Positions 1-6,899 are shown, numbered from the stretch's first letter. The stretch: 8,649 nucleotides of DNA from JBCBWG01 sp964579305 (GCA_964579305.1 CAZOGY010000140.1:1-8649); one strand, 5' to 3'. Notes: generated by a model not told the origin, from the sequence alone. Translations and numbers: made by a program.

Positions 1-106
1 ACGCGACCCGGCGCAAGCGCCGCCCCCGCGGAGGCGCCCGACCGCAGGGAGGAATTGCGACGTGAGCGCAACTGCCCATAGCAAGGCGCATTTCATGCGA
101 CACGCT

Positions 107-733
107 TTAGGACCCGGTCGGTTGAGAGGCGCGCGCGGCAAGCGCTTCGATCCGGTCCCAGTCGCCGCTGGCAACGGCGTCCGGTGGCGCAACCCAGGAG
201 CCACCGACGCATGCGACATTCGCCAACCCCAAATACGCATCGACATTGGCCTGCGAGATGCCGCCCGTGGGGCAAAAACGCAAACCGGGCAGCGGCGCGG
301 CAAGGGCTTTGAGCACGGCCACGCCACCGCTTTGTTCCGCCGGGAAAAACTTCAAGATATCAAATCCAAGTTCGGCTGCACGCATCGCTTCCGACGCCGT
401 GCTGACACCGGGCAAAAACGGCAGACCGCTTTGTGCTGCGGCCGCGGCCAGACGCTCCGTACAGCCTGGTGACACCAGAAAGCGCGCCCCAGCACCAACC
501 GAGGCTGAGACGTCGTCGGGCGTGATCACCGTACCGGTGCCCACGATCGCATCAGGCACGGTTTCGGCGATCGCCTTGACCGCATCTAACGCGGCCGGAG
601 TGCGCAGCGTGATTTCAAGCACGCGCAGCCCGCCGCGGACCAGCGCCCGGGCCAGATCCGGAGCCGTTGCCGCATCCTTGATCGTCAGGACCGGAATCAC
701 CGGTGCAATGCCACACAGTTCGGTTGCGTTCAT
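107..733 (-). CDS. eda: KDPG/KHG aldolase (2-dehydro-3-deoxy-6-phosphogluconate aldolase)
   Basis: This cytoplasmic class I aldolase performs the last step of the Entner-Doudoroff pathway, cleaving 2-keto-3-deoxy-6-phosphogluconate to pyruvate and glyceraldehyde-3-phosphate. The 208-residue length is normal for the family and the protein is one (beta/alpha)8 barrel. Visible active-site elements are Glu40 in LEITLRT, the GTGTV strand at 65-69, SPG at 88-90, the Schiff-base Lys128 in FDILKFFPAE, and Thr156 in the phosphate-binding PTGGIS segment. These match E. coli Glu45, Lys133 and Thr161. The start ATG (731-733) overlaps the pgi stop as ATGA, and an AGGA ribosome site lies 9 nt upstream (743-746) inside the end of pgi. 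Expression is therefore probably coupled to pgi and driven from the zwf side. The stop is TAA. No terminator is visible downstream before the window edge. Confidence 0.96.
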   Translation of the reverse strand: MNATELCGIAPVIPVLTIKDAATAPDLARALVRGGLRVLEITLRTPAALDAVKAIAETVPDAIVGTGTVITPDDVSASVGAGARFLVSPGCTERLAAAAAQSGLPFLPGVSTASEAMRAAELGFDILKFFPAEQSGGVAVLKALAAPLPGLRFCPTGGISQANVDAYLGLANVACVGGSWVAPPDAVASGDWDRIEALAARASQPTGS

Positions 734-2295
734 GATCTGAGATCCTGAAGCCGGTTGAGCAGTCCGGCGGTTGATGCATCAAGGTCATCGGGCACCTGCC
801 CCCTCACGGCCGGGATCAGGGTTTTGGCAAGCGCCTTGCCAAGCTCAACGCCCCACTGGTCAAAACTGTTGATGTCCCAAATCACGCCTTGCACGAACAC
901 CTTGTGTTCAAACAGCGCGATCAAGCGGCCGAGCGCGTACGGTGTGAGTTCGCGAAATAGAATGGTCGTGGATGGCCGGTCGCCCGGAAATGTGCGGTGC
1001 GGCGCAAGGCGGTCAATTGTCGATGCGTCCGCGCCCGCCGCTGCCATTTCACCGCGAACGTCCGCCTCGCTGCGTCCAAAGGCAAGCGCCGTGCCCTGTG
1101 CAAGCATATTTGCCAGAAGAAGCTCGTGCTGGCCGGGGTCTGCGTTGCGCGATCGCGCAGCGGCGATGAAGTCAACCGGTATCGTGTCCGTTCCCTGATG
1201 CAGCAATTGGAAAAACGAATGCTGAGCGTTCGTTCCAGGCTCGCCCCAGATGACGGGACCTGTCGCACCATCGACCGGCCGGCCAGCACGGCTCACGCGC
1301 TTACCATTCGATTCCATATCAAGTTGCTGCACATAAGCTGGGAAACGCGCCAGCCGCTGATCATAGGGGATCAGAGCGACCGTCGGCCAGCCAAAGCCGT
1401 TCCGGCGAAGAATGCCGACAAGCGCCAAAACAACAGGCAGGTTTTGCCCAAGCGGGGCAGTGCAGAAATGACGGTCCATCGCCGCCGCGCCGTCGAGGAA
1501 AGCGCGAAACCTGTCCGCACCAATCCCGATCGCAACGGATAGTCCAATCGCCGACCACACCGAATAACGCCCACCAACCCAGTCGTGAAAACGAAACACA
1601 CGCTCTTGAGGAATACCAAACGCAGCACAGCCGGACACGTTGGTTGAGACGGCTGCCATTTCCCCGCGACCATCAAGCCAAGTCTTTGCGAGTTCCGCAT
1701 TCGCCATCGTCTCAAGCGTCGTAAAGGTCTTGGACGCGACAATCACCAAAGTGGTTTTGGGATTGAGCGCGGCCGTCACATCGGCAAAATCAGCACCGTC
1801 GACGTTAGCCACATAATGCAGGCGGGGTCCGTCGCGATCCGGGGCCAACGCGCGCGCGACCATAGCCGGCCCCAGATCAGAGCCACCAATCCCGATATTG
1901 AGAACGTCGGTGATATGGGAACCGCGGACGATCTCTGCGTAGGCAAGAAAACGCTCAAGCTCGCTGGTGCAGTCATCACTTGGCGGCGGAGCCGCTCCCC
2001 CGCGCAACGCCATGTGCAAAACGGCGCGATCTTCCGTGAGGTTGAACGCCTCACCGGCAAACATGGCATCGCGTTTGGCTTCGACCTCAGCGGCCTGCGC
2101 AAGTTCAATGAGGACCCCGAGCGCGGCCAAATCGATCTTTTCTTTGGAGATATCAACGGTGAGATCATCGAGCGCGAAAGACAACGCATCGAAACGGTCA
2201 GGTGCGCGCGCGAATAATTCTTTGAGGGTGGTGCGACCAAGCCGGTCGGCCTCATGCTGCAGCTTGTTCCACAACCGCGTGATCTCTTCTGTCAT
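730..2295 (-). CDS. pgi: Glucose-6-phosphate isomerase
   Basis: This enzyme reversibly interconverts glucose-6-phosphate and fructose-6-phosphate in the cytoplasm. Its 521 residues are slightly short of the E. coli enzyme (549) but complete. Visible elements are the sugar-phosphate binding GIGGSDLGP at 135-143, the first PGI signature (DWVGGRYSVWSAIG, 238-251), the catalytic Glu328 in MESNGKRVSRAG, His359 in GTNAQHSFFQLLHQG, and the second signature 470-487 (FDQWGVELGK) ending in catalytic Lys487. The gene follows zwf by a 119-bp gap (2296-2414) and overlaps eda by 4 nt, so the three genes are probably one transcript. The gap contains an AT-richer patch near 2325-2350 that could hold a secondary promoter, but no good -35/-10 pair is visible. 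The ribosome site before the ATG is weak (GGGG about 12 nt upstream). Next to zwf and eda, Pgi probably feeds fructose-6-phosphate back into ED catabolism. Confidence 0.97.
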   Translation of the reverse strand: MTEEITRLWNKLQHEADRLGRTTLKELFARAPDRFDALSFALDDLTVDISKEKIDLAALGVLIELAQAAEVEAKRDAMFAGEAFNLTEDRAVLHMALRGGAAPPPSDDCTSELERFLAYAEIVRGSHITDVLNIGIGGSDLGPAMVARALAPDRDGPRLHYVANVDGADFADVTAALNPKTTLVIVASKTFTTLETMANAELAKTWLDGRGEMAAVSTNVSGCAAFGIPQERVFRFHDWVGGRYSVWSAIGLSVAIGIGADRFRAFLDGAAAMDRHFCTAPLGQNLPVVLALVGILRRNGFGWPTVALIPYDQRLARFPAYVQQLDMESNGKRVSRAGRPVDGATGPVIWGEPGTNAQHSFFQLLHQGTDTIPVDFIAAARSRNADPGQHELLLANMLAQGTALAFGRSEADVRGEMAAAGADASTIDRLAPHRTFPGDRPSTTILFRELTPYALGRLIALFEHKVFVQGVIWDINSFDQWGVELGKALAKTLIPAVRGQVPDDLDASTAGLLNRLQDLRS

Positions 2296-2414
2296 CGCAC
2301 CACGGACGCCCCGGTTTCAGCGGTTCATAATTTCAAATCGCAAACGCGAATACCGTGTTTGAGACGGCGGCGCAGGCTGCCCCAAAGCTTCCGCAAAACG
2401 CCAGTCGCGCGATT

Positions 2415-3875
2415 TCACGGCGCGATCTCCCGCCACCGGCGCCCATCCCGATGCAGCAGCATAAGCGCATCTTCCGGCCCCGACGACCCTGGATCATAGG
2501 GCCTTGGCGCATCGCCTCGCTCTTCCCAGCTGGCAATGATCGGATCAATCCACGCCCACGCCGCTTCCACCTCGTCACCGCGCATGAAAAGCGTCTGGTC
2601 GCCGCGGATCACATCCATCACCAGTCGTTCATACGCATCGGGCATCTTGAGACCCGACGTGCCCAACTGCTCAGCAAACGTCATGTCGAGTTCGGTATCG
2701 ACAAGACGCATGCCGCCTGGACCCGGTTCCTTGATCGTCATACCCAAATTGATGCCCTCATCCGGCTGCAAACGGATCGCCAGGACATTGCGGTGGGTCT
2801 CCTTGCGATAGCTGGAAAAGATCGAATGCGGCGGCGACCGGAACACGATTGAGATTTCCGACACGCGCGACCTCAACCGTTTCCCCGTGCGCAAATAAAA
2901 CGGCACGCCAGCCCATCGCCAATTATCGATATCGACTTTTAGCGCGACGAAACTCTCCGTCCGGCTTCCGGGATTTTCAACGTCATCGCGATAGGAAACC
3001 GTCGCCGAATTCCCGCGATATTGTCCGCGCACCACATTATTGTGGTCATTCACCGGCGCCAGTGCGCGCAGCACTTTCAGTTTCTCATCACGCACCATAT
3101 CCGGCTCAAACCGCGACGGTGCTTCCATGGCAATCAGGCAAAGCAGTTGCAAGAGATGGTTCTGCACCATGTCGCGCATTGCGCCGCTTTGATCGTAGTA
3201 GTTGCCGCGCCCGGCAACGCCGACGCTTTCAGCCACCGTAATTTGAACGTGATCAACGTGGTGCGAATTCCAGAGCGGTTCAAAAAAAGCATTCGCGAAA
3301 CGCAGCGCCATAAGATTCTGGACCGTTTCTTTTCCAAGATAATGATCGATCCGGTAAATCTGGCTTTCATCAAAATGGCAGGCCAATTGCGTATTCAATT
3401 CCCGTGCCGACGCGAGATCATGACCAAGCGGTTTTTCGACGACGACGCGGCAATCCTGGCCGCCCACTTGCGTCTTGATAATCATTTCAGAAATCGGAGC
3501 AAAGAAGCGGGGCGCCACAGACAAATAAAACGCGCGGACCCGGTCACCGTGTTCTCCGAGCCGGGCTTTCAGCGCCAACCAGCCCGCCTCACTCGTCGCA
3601 TCTGCACCCAGGTAATCAAGGCTCGTGACAAACTCGTCCATGTGGGACGCGTCGAGATTGGGCACGAACGCCTTCAGCCAGTTGGACACCGACGCGCGGA
3701 ACGCCTCAACCGATTGCTCCGTCCGCGCGGTTCCCACAATCCTGGAGCCGGGGGGGATCTGCCCGACACGAAACCGTTCATACAGCGCGGGAAAGAGTTT
3801 GCGGCGCGCGAGATCGCCTGTCGCGCCCACCACGATCAAGTCGAACGGCGGCACAGGAACCGTCAGCGCAACCAT
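2415..3875 (-). CDS. zwf: Glucose-6-phosphate 1-dehydrogenase
   Basis: This enzyme oxidises glucose-6-phosphate to 6-phosphoglucono-1,5-lactone, reducing NADP+ (or NAD+), and is the entry step of the oxidative ED and pentose-phosphate routes. Its 486 residues are typical. The N-terminal Rossmann domain shows the dinucleotide-binding GATGDLARRKLFPAL (17-31) and EKPLGHDL (147-154). The substrate site shows the family signature RIDHYLGKE (175-183), including Asp177, His178 and Lys182, and the general-base His240 in RDMVQNHLLQ. A further substrate-site segment is RTGKRL (329-334). The ATG is preceded by GAGGA (3886-3890 on the plus strand, 10-nt spacer). It is the first gene of a likely zwf-pgi-eda unit, and 303 bp of non-coding DNA upstream probably hold its promoter. 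Unlike many proteobacterial zwf genes, it is not followed by pgl or edd. Cofactor preference cannot be read safely from the sequence. Confidence 0.97.
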   Translation of the reverse strand: MVALTVPVPPFDLIVVGATGDLARRKLFPALYERFRVGQIPPGSRIVGTARTEQSVEAFRASVSNWLKAFVPNLDASHMDEFVTSLDYLGADATSEAGWLALKARLGEHGDRVRAFYLSVAPRFFAPISEMIIKTQVGGQDCRVVVEKPLGHDLASARELNTQLACHFDESQIYRIDHYLGKETVQNLMALRFANAFFEPLWNSHHVDHVQITVAESVGVAGRGNYYDQSGAMRDMVQNHLLQLLCLIAMEAPSRFEPDMVRDEKLKVLRALAPVNDHNNVVRGQYRGNSATVSYRDDVENPGSRTESFVALKVDIDNWRWAGVPFYLRTGKRLRSRVSEISIVFRSPPHSIFSSYRKETHRNVLAIRLQPDEGINLGMTIKEPGPGGMRLVDTELDMTFAEQLGTSGLKMPDAYERLVMDVIRGDQTLFMRGDEVEAAWAWIDPIIASWEERGDAPRPYDPGSSGPEDALMLLHRDGRRWREIAP

Positions 3876-4008
3876 CGGTCTTCGTTCCTCATTTCACAGT
3901 CAGCGACCGAGAACGGGCCGAGCGTGACACGATAGCCGCGTCAGCGCGGCCAGCCGGTGCTCCGCCCTACCCCGCAATGATCGACCGCCAACGCAAACGG
4001 GGTCAGCG
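3862..4008. promoter_or_regulatory. Cluster of four GTCAGCG heptamers at the zwf upstream region
   Basis: The heptamer GTCAGCG (CGCTGAC on the coding strand of zwf) occurs at 3862-3868, 3899-3905, 3940-3946 and 4002-4008. The first copy is just inside the zwf coding sequence and the other three are in the upstream gap. Start-to-start spacings are 37, 41 and 62 bp. Elsewhere in the window I found only about three copies over both strands. The copy at 4002 is also the left arm of an inverted repeat, GTCAG(4002-4006)/CTGAC(4015-4019). A regulator binding to such sites before a central carbon gene is plausible, but this is inference and no known operator consensus was recognised. Confidence 0.25.
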
Positions 4009-4178
4009 CAACCACTGACAGCCGTCGCCAAACTGGACCGAGCGCGCATTACCTTCAACATATCGAACAGTATCGCGCCTGAAAAAATCAGCAAGGCGAC
4101 CGGGCCAACGACGACAGGTGTCTGCAATGACCCGATCCTTCACGACCGTGGGCTGCAGGCTGCGCGAATCGGACACCG
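3876..4178. other. Non-coding gap between the PPOX gene and zwf
   Basis: This 303-bp stretch should contain the zwf promoter. On the minus strand a TTTTCA / 17 nt / TATGTT pair (about 4058-4086) and a TTGCTG / 16 nt / TACTGT pair (about 4067-4094) resemble weak sigma-70 promoters, but neither is convincing. A TTG-start reading frame on the minus strand (4127 to 3900, 75 codons) begins with a hydrophobic stretch (VALLIFSGAILF) and has AAGGA 8 nt upstream. Its later part has mixed third-base use and no recognisable domain, so I do not call it a gene. No terminator for the PPOX gene is evident. Confidence 0.5.
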
Positions 4179-4814
4179 TCAATACATCCCCCGCTTCGCC
4201 ATCTCAGCCGTTTGCCGCGCGTTTTCCTCATCCGTCAGGTCAGGCACATGCGCACGCAAGATTTCCGCATACGTGGGCAACGCAGCTCGGTCGATCTGCG
4301 CGGCCGGGTCCCAGAGCTTGGCGCGGTTCAGCGCCTTCGCACAGTGCATGAAAGCCTCTTGCACGTGGATCAGAATGCCGATTTTGGGGGCCCGGCCCTG
4401 GACCATACTATCGGCCAAAAGCGTGACGTCGTCGGTCACACGGCCCGTGCCATTGATGCGCAGTGTTTCCGCCATGCCGGGCACGAGGACAAGCAAACCC
4501 ACACGCGGGTCTTCAAACAAGTTTGCAATATTATCAAAACGGTTGTTGCCGATCCGATCGGGCAGCAGGATGTGGCGATCGTCGAGCACGCGCAGGAACC
4601 CTGGCGGATCGCCACGCGGAGTCACATCAAGCCCGCCGCCGTCCGTCCCCGCCGTCGCAAGCAGACAAAACGGCGACTTGGCCAGGATCGCGCGACAATG
4701 CTCATCCAGCCGGTCGAGCACTTTGAATTCTGCCCGCGTCATCATTTTTGGATGGCACGCCCGCACCTCGTCGATTGAGGCAACATAGCTGATGGCATTG
4801 GGGTCAAACGTCAT
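4179..4814 (-). CDS. FMN-binding pyridoxamine 5'-phosphate oxidase-family protein (DR2398-like)
   Basis: This is a soluble split-barrel flavoprotein of the PPOX superfamily, probably binding FMN and acting as an oxidoreductase of unknown substrate. It is not the vitamin B6 enzyme PdxH itself. From the chosen start it has 211 residues, normal for the DR2398-type subfamily. Visible family features are FCLLATAG..GG.DVTPRGDPPGF (49-73), the probable FMN-phosphate segment LPDRIGNNRFDNIANL (84-99), RINGTGRV (119-126), and the C-terminal EAFMHCAKALNRAKLWDP (153-170), which marks this subfamily. I chose the ATG at 4812-4814 because GGAG lies 6 nt upstream. Another in-frame ATG at 4824-4826 adds four residues (MEPA) but has no ribosome site. 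The gene stands alone between two gaps of about 300 bp, so its neighbours say little about its role. Confidence 0.88.
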   Translation of the reverse strand: MTFDPNAISYVASIDEVRACHPKMMTRAEFKVLDRLDEHCRAILAKSPFCLLATAGTDGGGLDVTPRGDPPGFLRVLDDRHILLPDRIGNNRFDNIANLFEDPRVGLLVLVPGMAETLRINGTGRVTDDVTLLADSMVQGRAPKIGILIHVQEAFMHCAKALNRAKLWDPAAQIDRAALPTYAEILRAHVPDLTDEENARQTAEMAKRGMY

Positions 4815-4820
4815 CGCGGG

Positions 4821-4824
4821 CTCC
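4821..4824 (-). promoter_or_regulatory. Ribosome binding site deciding the PPOX start
   Basis: On the minus strand GGAG stands 6 nt before the ATG at 4812-4814 and overlaps the alternative upstream ATG (4824-4826). That upstream ATG has no Shine-Dalgarno-like sequence of its own. A TACAAT hexamer lies directly in front (4825-4830), but no -35 partner at the right distance is visible. Confidence 0.55.
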
Positions 4825-4873
4825 ATTGTAATGAGAAACCGAGCACAAGTTGTACCGCCGGTCCAAGCGCGTC

Positions 4874-4885
4874 GCGATCGATCGC
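4874..4885. promoter_or_regulatory. Perfect 12-bp palindrome upstream of the PPOX gene
   Basis: GCGATCGATCGC reads the same on both strands and lies about 60 bp before the PPOX start codon, at a position where an operator would be expected. It contains overlapping CGATCG units, so it may simply be a low-complexity repeat of GATC. No regulator is encoded next to it. Confidence 0.25.
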
Positions 4886-5032
4886 AGTCTCCGCACGACG
4901 TCTTGCGGACGCGAGGCGCATGGGCCCCAAACTACGCCCGAATGCGGGAAGCGTAAGTTCAAGGAGCGCAGCGCACCATAACCCGTTGCCGATTTGACCA
5001 GGGCGGACGCCAGATTTCAAATGACCTGTCGA

Positions 5033-5055
5033 GAGCCCCATAAGTCATCGGGCTC
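5033..5055 (-). terminator. Weak hairpin after the membrane-protein gene
   Basis: GAGCCC (5033-5038) and GGGCTC (5050-5055) form a 6-bp stem with an 11-nt loop, starting 25 bp after the stop codon of the membrane-protein gene. There is no run of T on the downstream side, so it is at best a weak or factor-dependent termination or RNA-stabilising element. The rest of the 254-bp gap (4827-5080) has no convincing gene. A 76-codon minus-strand frame (5041-4811) lacks a ribosome site and has neutral third-base use. Confidence 0.2.
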
Positions 5056-5080
5056 ACACAGTGCGCATCGGCGCGGATTG

Positions 5081-6526
5081 CTAAGGCTGTCGCGCGGCGA
5101 GCCACGCCCCACACCAAGCGCCGCAGATCGCAGCAAGCAGCCCCAGGCCTAATGACGCGGTAATATAGGCCGCGCTCACAGCCAACCGGTCAAGCGCCGC
5201 ATCGGTGGCGGCGAGGCTCACGTCGGCCGCAGTGCTTCCAGCCGAAACCACGCGCTCCTGTAGGGCGCGCGCCAGGTTGCGCGCCCGCGTTTCCCATCGC
5301 GCAACAATTGTTTCGGCGCGCGACCGCGTTGTCTGCAAAAGCTCGCGCACGGCATCGATCGCCTCCGCCCGCTCTTTGGAATTGGGAAAGCCGGCGTTCT
5401 CAAGCGCTGAGACGGCATACTGCCGGATCTGCTCCAACCGGGCCGCCATCCGCCCGGCAAAGCGTTGCGCAGCATCCTGCAAGGCCCGTCGTTCCTGCGC
5501 GGTCAGCGACAGCGCTGAGGTGAGGCCGGTCTCATCTTGGGCCACTTGGGAGGAGCCGCTGGCGCTCGCATCTCCCTGCGCACCGCCCGCGATCCGCTCA
5601 ACGGCCCGCTTGCGCAACCGCGCCAATTCCTTGCGCCATTCCTCAATCAGGCTGTCGGCTTCGGACGCTGAAATGGACAGCAGCGCAGCAATTGTTTTCA
5701 CAAGATCCTGGCCGATGCTGTCATCGCGTTCGGCACCTGACATGGCCCACGACTCAATCTGCGCCGCCAATCGCTCCCGCCGCGCCTGCGTGTCCTGCCA
5801 AAGCTCCACCGCATAGGAACGTAACGCGGCCTGCACTTGCGGATCGTCCAGTTGCTCCGCGGCCTGTTGCACCGCAAACCACGAAAGAACTTGAAGACTG
5901 GAGACAACGCTGCCGTCATCGGCGCGACCAGCCGGACGCGGTCTCACAGCGCGAGAATTGGGCTGCGCGTCAGTCTCGGCCGCACTTTGGCCCGCGCGAC
6001 GCGCGTCGGCTGAGCGGTTGCCTTGTGACGATGGCGCTGGCTTTGGCTGCCGAGTTTGCGATCCGCTTTGCCCGCCGGGCCGATCGATCACGAGCCGGAT
6101 CTGACGCTCCACGTTCTGTGTGTCGTCAACCAGCGCACGATAGACGCCGCCGGCCGCAGCGCCGAGCGTGGTCGTCGCAATCCACGTCATCACGAGTGCG
6201 GCACCAGCCCATATCGTCACGCCCAAAAGCACGGGTTGGAGCAAGTCCCAGTCATCGGCGGGAGCACCGCCGCGCCGTCCGATGGCCGCCATGGCGCCGG
6301 CCGTCGCCCCAGCCAGCAACAGCGCCACCAGAGACGTAAGCGTCCACCAAGCCCCCACAGCGCCGGGGATCTCGGTCGGCCCCAGTGTCTGGTTATCACT
6401 TGGTCCGATTGCGATCAGCCCAAGCGAGAGCCCCATCAACGATAAGGTCAGTTGAAGGGCCACCCCGACCAAAGCCCCCGTGATCACCGCGGACCAATGC
6501 CAAGACGTTTGGGTTTGTTCGCGCAC
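5081..6526 (-). CDS. Hypothetical four-TM membrane protein with a long duplicated helical domain
   Basis: Function is unknown. The 481-residue protein has three N-terminal hydrophobic segments (about 11-40, 59-82, 97-125), a low-complexity linker rich in Ser, Gln, Arg, Ala and Pro (about 150-205), a charged mostly helical region (210-440), and a final TM helix (about 450-477) ending in a short Arg-containing tail. The start is GTG, with GGGGGA about 8 nt upstream. The first TM, opening with W-x-x-VITGALVGVALQLTLSLMG, and the Gly/Ala-rich last TM resemble a family of uncharacterised alphaproteobacterial inner-membrane proteins sometimes labelled PhnA-like. I make that link from memory and only tentatively. 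The helical domain contains an internal duplication, with residues 248-312 matching 362-426. Both units carry LL followed by S-x-A-[DE]-[ST]-[LI]-[IV]-x-x-W and then an L/E-R pattern. It is divergently oriented to the aldehyde dehydrogenase gene. Confidence 0.85.
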   Translation of the reverse strand: MREQTQTSWHWSAVITGALVGVALQLTLSLMGLSLGLIAIGPSDNQTLGPTEIPGAVGAWWTLTSLVALLLAGATAGAMAAIGRRGGAPADDWDLLQPVLLGVTIWAGAALVMTWIATTTLGAAAGGVYRALVDDTQNVERQIRLVIDRPGGQSGSQTRQPKPAPSSQGNRSADARRAGQSAAETDAQPNSRAVRPRPAGRADDGSVVSSLQVLSWFAVQQAAEQLDDPQVQAALRSYAVELWQDTQARRERLAAQIESWAMSGAERDDSIGQDLVKTIAALLSISASEADSLIEEWRKELARLRKRAVERIAGGAQGDASASGSSQVAQDETGLTSALSLTAQERRALQDAAQRFAGRMAARLEQIRQYAVSALENAGFPNSKERAEAIDAVRELLQTTRSRAETIVARWETRARNLARALQERVVSAGSTAADVSLAATDAALDRLAVSAAYITASLGLGLLAAICGAWCGAWLAARQP

Positions 6527-6834
6527 GCCAGATGTCCCCCGGACCCATCAAACCTTCCCCCGTGACATCGCGCTTGCGGCTGAAAGCCAGCCGCTGACGC
6601 ATGTCCCGTCCGATCCGCTCGTGGCTCGAAGCTGCGAGCGTCCCGGTTGGGATCGCAACGGCAGGTGCTCCAGAACGTTCCTCAACCGCGCTGCCGTGCA
6701 GCCAATAGCCCCCTGTTGAACCGCCCACCTCCCACGGCCCCGCGGCCCGGTTCCAAGACGCAATGGCACGGGCTTTGATGCGTCACCGGGCTTGCGGCCA
6801 CCCTGCCCGATGGTCTTAAAGCGGAAGTCGAGGG

Positions 6835-6861
6835 CGCCGGCATGAGTTGCGGACGCCGGCG
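6835..6861 (+). promoter_or_regulatory. Hairpin in the leader of the aldehyde dehydrogenase gene
   Basis: CGCCGGC (6835-6841) and GCCGGCG (6855-6861) form a perfect 7-bp GC stem with a 13-nt loop, ending 44 nt before the start codon. If transcribed it would fold strongly. There is no T run after it, so it is not a terminator. It could protect the mRNA 5' end, act as a protein-binding site in DNA, or have no role. Confidence 0.25.
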
Positions 6862-6893
6862 ACGACACGCGGCGCATGGCCGCCAACACCGGG

Positions 6894-6899
6894 AGAGGA
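6894..6899 (+). promoter_or_regulatory. Ribosome binding site of the aldehyde dehydrogenase
   Basis: AGAGGA lies 6 nt before the ATG at 6906. This decides the start. An in-frame ATG at 6876 would add ten residues (MAANTGRGRQ) of poor composition and would place this strong site inside the coding region. Confidence 0.8.

Noticed and set aside
9..22. CGGCGCAAGCGCCG hairpin as a terminator for the ED cluster
   Set aside because: The stem is short with almost no loop, and neither strand has a T run after it.
62..472. Plus-strand GTG frame with a good GGAGGAA ribosome-like site, opposite the end of eda
   Set aside because: The site is attractive, but the frame lies almost entirely antisense to eda and yields an Arg/Gly/Thr-rich product without family features.
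3021..3935. 304-codon plus-strand frame opposite zwf
   Set aside because: It is antisense to intact zwf, and its Arg/His/Gln-rich composition has no domain. It is a shadow of codon bias.
4811..5041. 76-codon minus-strand ATG frame between the membrane protein and the PPOX gene
   Set aside because: It has no ribosome site, its third-base GC is clearly lower than in neighbouring genes, and it overlaps the PPOX start. A decayed gene cannot be excluded.
6673..6680. GAACGTTC palindrome as an SOS (LexA) box
   Set aside because: The alphaproteobacterial LexA site needs GTTC-N7-GTTC or GAAC-N7-GAAC, and no second half lies at that spacing.
6548..6889. 113-codon minus-strand frame in the divergent intergenic region
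   Set aside because: It is Arg/Gly/Ser-rich with no domain or ribosome site, and it would occupy the promoter space of two divergent genes.
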